From NCBI GenBank assembly GCA_021792815.1, contig JAJYTX010000158.1:1-6683 (forward strand): a stretch of 6,683 bases of DNA, in the 5' to 3' direction. The position numbers and the translations under genes were made by a program. Positions within the stretch are counted from its first letter, which is position 1. Each line of letters begins with the position of its first letter. The notes under the pieces are model-generated. The model ran no database searches, was not told where the DNA came from, and saw nothing but the letters and a program-made list of their open reading frames with translations. Below, in pieces: positions 4,957-6,683 of this stretch. The DNA comes from Pseudomonadota bacterium. GTDB taxonomy: Bacteria; Pseudomonadota; Gammaproteobacteria; Steroidobacterales; Steroidobacteraceae.

Positions 4957-5154
4957 TCAGAGCAGTAAACGCAAAAAGCCACGCTCACGGGCGAAACTCG
5001 CCGCGAGGGTGGCTGCATCATCGAAGTCTTGAGTTTCTTCCGGGCGCACCTTCCCCGTGAAGGGAAAGCCGGACGTGGTGCCGGGTGCCGGATTGTCACC
5101 CCTTCTACCCCCGTGGGGCAGAAAGGACGGCAGGTCAAAGGAAACGACCTGCAA
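4957..5154 (-). CDS. Possible small ORF between integrase and terminators (65 aa)
   Basis: The 315-bp stretch between the integrase and the AlpA-like gene holds only this tentative ORF, the two terminators and a small hairpin. The frame continues in phase after the integrase TGA, and the first usual start is TTG at 5154, without a clear Shine-Dalgarno. The C-terminal half, 'FTGKVRPEETQDFDDAATLA' followed by 'ASFARERGFLRLLL', has the composition of a real short helical protein. The first 20 residues look less convincing, so the true start may be later or use a non-standard codon. No family is recognised. It ends 25 nt before the first terminator, consistent with being the last gene of the integrase transcript. 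It could also be noncoding. Confidence 0.35.
   Translation of the reverse strand: MQVVSFDLPSFLPHGGRRGDNPAPGTTSGFPFTGKVRPEETQDFDDAATLAASFARERGFLRLLL
5130..5152. repeat. 7-bp inverted repeat downstream of the integrase gene
   Basis: GCAGGTC (5130-5136) and GACCTGC (5146-5152) form a perfect inverted repeat with a 9-nt spacer. It overlaps the putative TTG start of the small ORF. No T tract follows, so it is not a terminator. It could be an operator-like site for a dimeric regulator, or chance. Confidence 0.35.
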
Positions 5155-5184
5155 TGTGGAAATTACGCCTGAAAAATCGCCATG

Positions 5185-6450
5185 TCAAACGCTTCTGGGC
5201 CGCCCCAGTTCCCGAAGGTGCGCCGCCCACCTCTCGAGCGCCTCGCGCTTTTCGTCGAGGTAGGCGTGACGGTCGTAAACTCCGACGATCCCGGGCTGTG
5301 CGTGATTCAGCACCCGTTCGGCGATGTGAGGCTCGACCTTCAGCTGTGCCATTCCGGTCCGGCAGGTCCGCCGGAGGTCGTGCAGCGTGAACGGCTCGAT
5401 GCCGCGCGCTTTGAATCGTGAGAGGCACTTGGCGAGGCTGCGGGAGAGCTGCTTGGCATCGACGGGCCGATCAGCGCCAGGTGCCGCAGGAAGAACCCAG
5501 GGCGAGCCCTCCGCCTCGCGCTTCAGCGCCGTGAGTTCCTCGACGGCCCAAGCGGTGAGCGGTACGACGTGGCCGCGACCGGCCTTCGCGTTTTCGGCGG
5601 GGATTGCCCACGCGCGGGCCTGCAGGTCGATCTCCGTCCACCGAGCCGCAGCGAGCTCGCCGCGGCGCTGCCCGGTGAGCAGCAGCAGCGTGATGACGTG
5701 CGCGAGACGCTCGTAGCGCGTGCAGCCGATGGGATCTCGCAGGAAGGCAGCCAGCTCATCGTCCGAGAGTACGCGCTCGCGTGGCCTTTCCTTTCCACCA
5801 GGACGGTAGAGGAGTTGAACCGGACTCGCAGTGACGATATGGCGATGGATGCCAAACTTGAATAACTGGCCGACCAGTGCAGCCGCGCGGTTCGCCATGA
5901 CAGGCGCACCACGCGCGACGATGGCGTCCAGTCTCTCCACGACTTCGCTGGGGGTGATGCTGCGCGCGTCCCGGCCCTTCCATGCTGGTAGAACGTCGCG
6001 CGCTAGGATCGCCTCAGCCCACTCGGGCCGCTTTCGGTGCGGGCGCAGGTAGCGCTCGACAAACTCAGATACCAGAAAGTCAACAGAATGCTTGTCGCCC
6101 TGCGGGGCGTCGGCCGATAGCGGTAGCGATGCAACCGGCTGGCGCCGACGCGGGCGAGCACGGCGCGGGTCGATGCCCTCGTCGATTGCCTTGCGCAGCT
6201 CTATCGCGCGCTCGCGGGCCTCGGCCAGCGACATACCAGGGTAGTGACCGATGGTGAGCCGCACCCACTCGCCGCGCCACGTGTAGCGAAAGAGCCAGGT
6301 GCGTGAGGCGCCCCCTGCGGTAGCGCGCACGCGGAGCTGCAATCCGGCGGTCGCCGGGTCGGTGTGATCGCCGTGGGGCAGTGTGGCCAAGCGTGTGGCC
6401 ACCATGCGGGGGGCACCCTGTCGCGCCTGCAATTTCGGTTTTGTGGCCAA
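5185..6450 (-). CDS. int: Tyrosine recombinase integrase, P4-like, tRNA-targeting
   Basis: A 421-residue site-specific integrase. The N-terminal arm-binding domain (DUF4102 type) covers about residues 20-98 ('GLQLRVRATAGGASRTWLFR', 'LTIGHYPGMSLAEARERA'). A core-binding SAM-like domain spans about 120-215, and the catalytic domain about 225-410. Catalytic residues visible are R262 in 'LTGQRRGEL', K289, H357 and R360 in HDLRRT, H383 in VLNHAQPG, and the nucleophile Y392 in VYDRHAY. The protein is full length and appears intact. It should integrate and excise the element at the tRNA-Pro 3' end 130 bp upstream. The frame opens with TTG at 6450 and has no strong ribosome site. ATG at 6405 (406 residues, MVATRLATLPHG) is a credible alternative that keeps the whole arm-binding domain. 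Tandem terminators lie downstream. Confidence 0.96.
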   Translation of the reverse strand: MATKPKLQARQGAPRMVATRLATLPHGDHTDPATAGLQLRVRATAGGASRTWLFRYTWRGEWVRLTIGHYPGMSLAEARERAIELRKAIDEGIDPRRARPRRRQPVASLPLSADAPQGDKHSVDFLVSEFVERYLRPHRKRPEWAEAILARDVLPAWKGRDARSITPSEVVERLDAIVARGAPVMANRAAALVGQLFKFGIHRHIVTASPVQLLYRPGGKERPRERVLSDDELAAFLRDPIGCTRYERLAHVITLLLLTGQRRGELAAARWTEIDLQARAWAIPAENAKAGRGHVVPLTAWAVEELTALKREAEGSPWVLPAAPGADRPVDAKQLSRSLAKCLSRFKARGIEPFTLHDLRRTCRTGMAQLKVEPHIAERVLNHAQPGIVGVYDRHAYLDEKREALERWAAHLRELGRPRSV

Positions 6451-6460
6451 GGTGTGGCCA
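6382..6460. repeat. Two pairs of TGTGGCCA repeats around the integrase start
   Basis: TGTGGCCA occurs at 6382-6389, 6394-6401, 6442-6449 and 6453-6460, in two pairs with 12- and 11-bp periods. The pairs flank the two candidate integrase starts and fall within the first 23 codons plus the leader. They could be arm-type sites or sites for autoregulation by integrase or the AlpA-like protein. Part of the repetition may just reflect repeated Ala-Thr codons (ATK, ATR, LATL). Confidence 0.45.
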
Positions 6461-6487
6461 ATTTACCTGAAACTGAATGAAATGCAA
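6460..6487 (-). promoter_or_regulatory. int: Weak candidate integrase promoter
   Basis: On the minus strand TTGCAT (6487-6482) and TAAATT (6465-6460), 16 bp apart, loosely match sigma-70 -35 and -10 boxes. Transcription would begin only a few bases before the TTG at 6450. Use of that TTG would then be almost leaderless, and the ATG at 6405 would become more likely. The match is weak and no other support is visible. Confidence 0.2.
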
Positions 6488-6555
6488 TGTAGAGACGTGA
6501 TGAAGCGTAAGCCCTGGAAATCATGGGACTTGCGCCTTCGTTGCCTTTCAGGTAA
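6463..6555. repeat. 10-bp inverted repeat between integrase and attachment site
   Basis: TTACCTGAAA (6463-6472) and TTTCAGGTAA (6546-6555) are exact reverse complements 73 bp apart, in the noncoding gap between integrase and the tRNA fragment. Inverted or direct sites at this position are typical of integrase arm-binding or excisionase sites. They lie 25-117 bp from the core. The gap also contains the possible integrase promoter and no gene. Confidence 0.5.
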
Positions 6556-6579
6556 TTTCACCTCCGTGCGCTGCGGGAG

Positions 6580-6627
6580 TGCATGGGGTGCAAGGGGTCC
6601 CGAGTTCAAATCTCGGCGCTCCGACCA
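6580..6627 (+). other. Attachment site: 3' half of a tRNA-Pro(GGG) gene
   Basis: The segment has exact tRNA geometry from the anticodon loop onward. The loop is ATGGGGT (6583-6589, anticodon GGG at 6585-6587), then the 3' anticodon stem GCAAG, 5-nt variable loop, T stem CCGAG/CTCGG (6600-6604 and 6612-6616) around TTCAAAT, 3' acceptor strand CGCTCCG (6617-6623), discriminator A and encoded CCA (6625-6627). Upstream of 6580 nothing resembles the missing 5' half: the 5' anticodon strand pairs only at TGC, and no CGGAGCG is present. This is the usual product of integration into a tRNA 3' end. The intact gene should lie at the far left junction. The 56 bp to the right hold no gene, only two copies of GTCCGCnTTTG (6657-6667, 6669-6679), and are probably chromosomal. 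Confidence 0.85.
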
Positions 6628-6683
6628 TCAAAACGAGCGGTAACGATGTGGACTGTGTCCGCGTTTGGGTCCGCCTTTGATTT

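Noticed and set aside
4945..4985. Minus-strand promoter with a TATAAC -10 box upstream of the terminators
   Set aside because: TATAAC is good, but the only 17-bp-spaced -35 is TTTTTG, a poor match, and transcripts would meet both terminators at once.
6541..6627. A complete tRNA gene ending at 6627
   Set aside because: No D arm or 5' acceptor strand complementary to CGCTCCG exists upstream; only the 3' half follows tRNA geometry.
1..6683. CRISPR array or insertion sequence
   Set aside because: No regularly spaced repeats of suitable length, no transposase frame and no paired terminal repeats were seen.

Overview
The window is the right-hand end of an integrative genetic element (satellite prophage, mobilizable island or ICE-like) in a GC-rich proteobacterium, most likely a gammaproteobacterium. 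All credible genes lie on the minus strand. The host call rests on the high GC content, on a tRNA-Pro(GGG) 3' half ending in an encoded CCA, and on protein families common in proteobacterial islands. The species cannot be named from this sequence.

Right end (about 6450-6683): the 3' half of a tRNA-Pro(GGG) gene, from the anticodon stem to CCA, sits at 6580-6627 with no matching 5' half. This is the footprint of a tRNA-targeting integrase. The tyrosine integrase gene (5185-6450) reads leftward away from it. Between the two lie a 10-bp inverted repeat and short TGTGGCCA repeats that could be arm-type or regulatory sites. Sequence right of 6627 is probably host chromosome; if the molecule is circular, the site is attP.

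Middle (4648-5184): a possible small ORF follows the integrase, then two back-to-back intrinsic terminators on the minus strand. The T tract of the second runs straight into the Shine-Dalgarno sequence of an AlpA-type regulator or excisionase gene.

Left two thirds (1-4566): one very compact gene train. In order of transcription it holds a zinc-ribbon protein, a zinc-ribbon/TOPRIM primase-like protein, a RepA-like AAA+ helicase, a 79-residue basic protein encoded by repeat-rich DNA, a four-cysteine protein, a 36-residue single-TM protein, a possible OB-fold (SSB-like) protein, a 56-residue HTH protein, a coiled-coil protein, an excisionase-family HTH protein and a truncated ORF leaving the window. 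Nine of the ten junctions are 4-base ATGA or GTGA stop/start overlaps. This indicates a translationally coupled operon and fixes most start codons.

Together these look like the integration/excision control and replication module of an element able to replicate after excision: integrase plus AlpA-like factor, primase-like protein, helicase, possible ssDNA-binding protein, and a repeat-rich candidate origin next to the helicase gene. Cargo, packaging or transfer genes that would identify the element type lie outside the window to the left.
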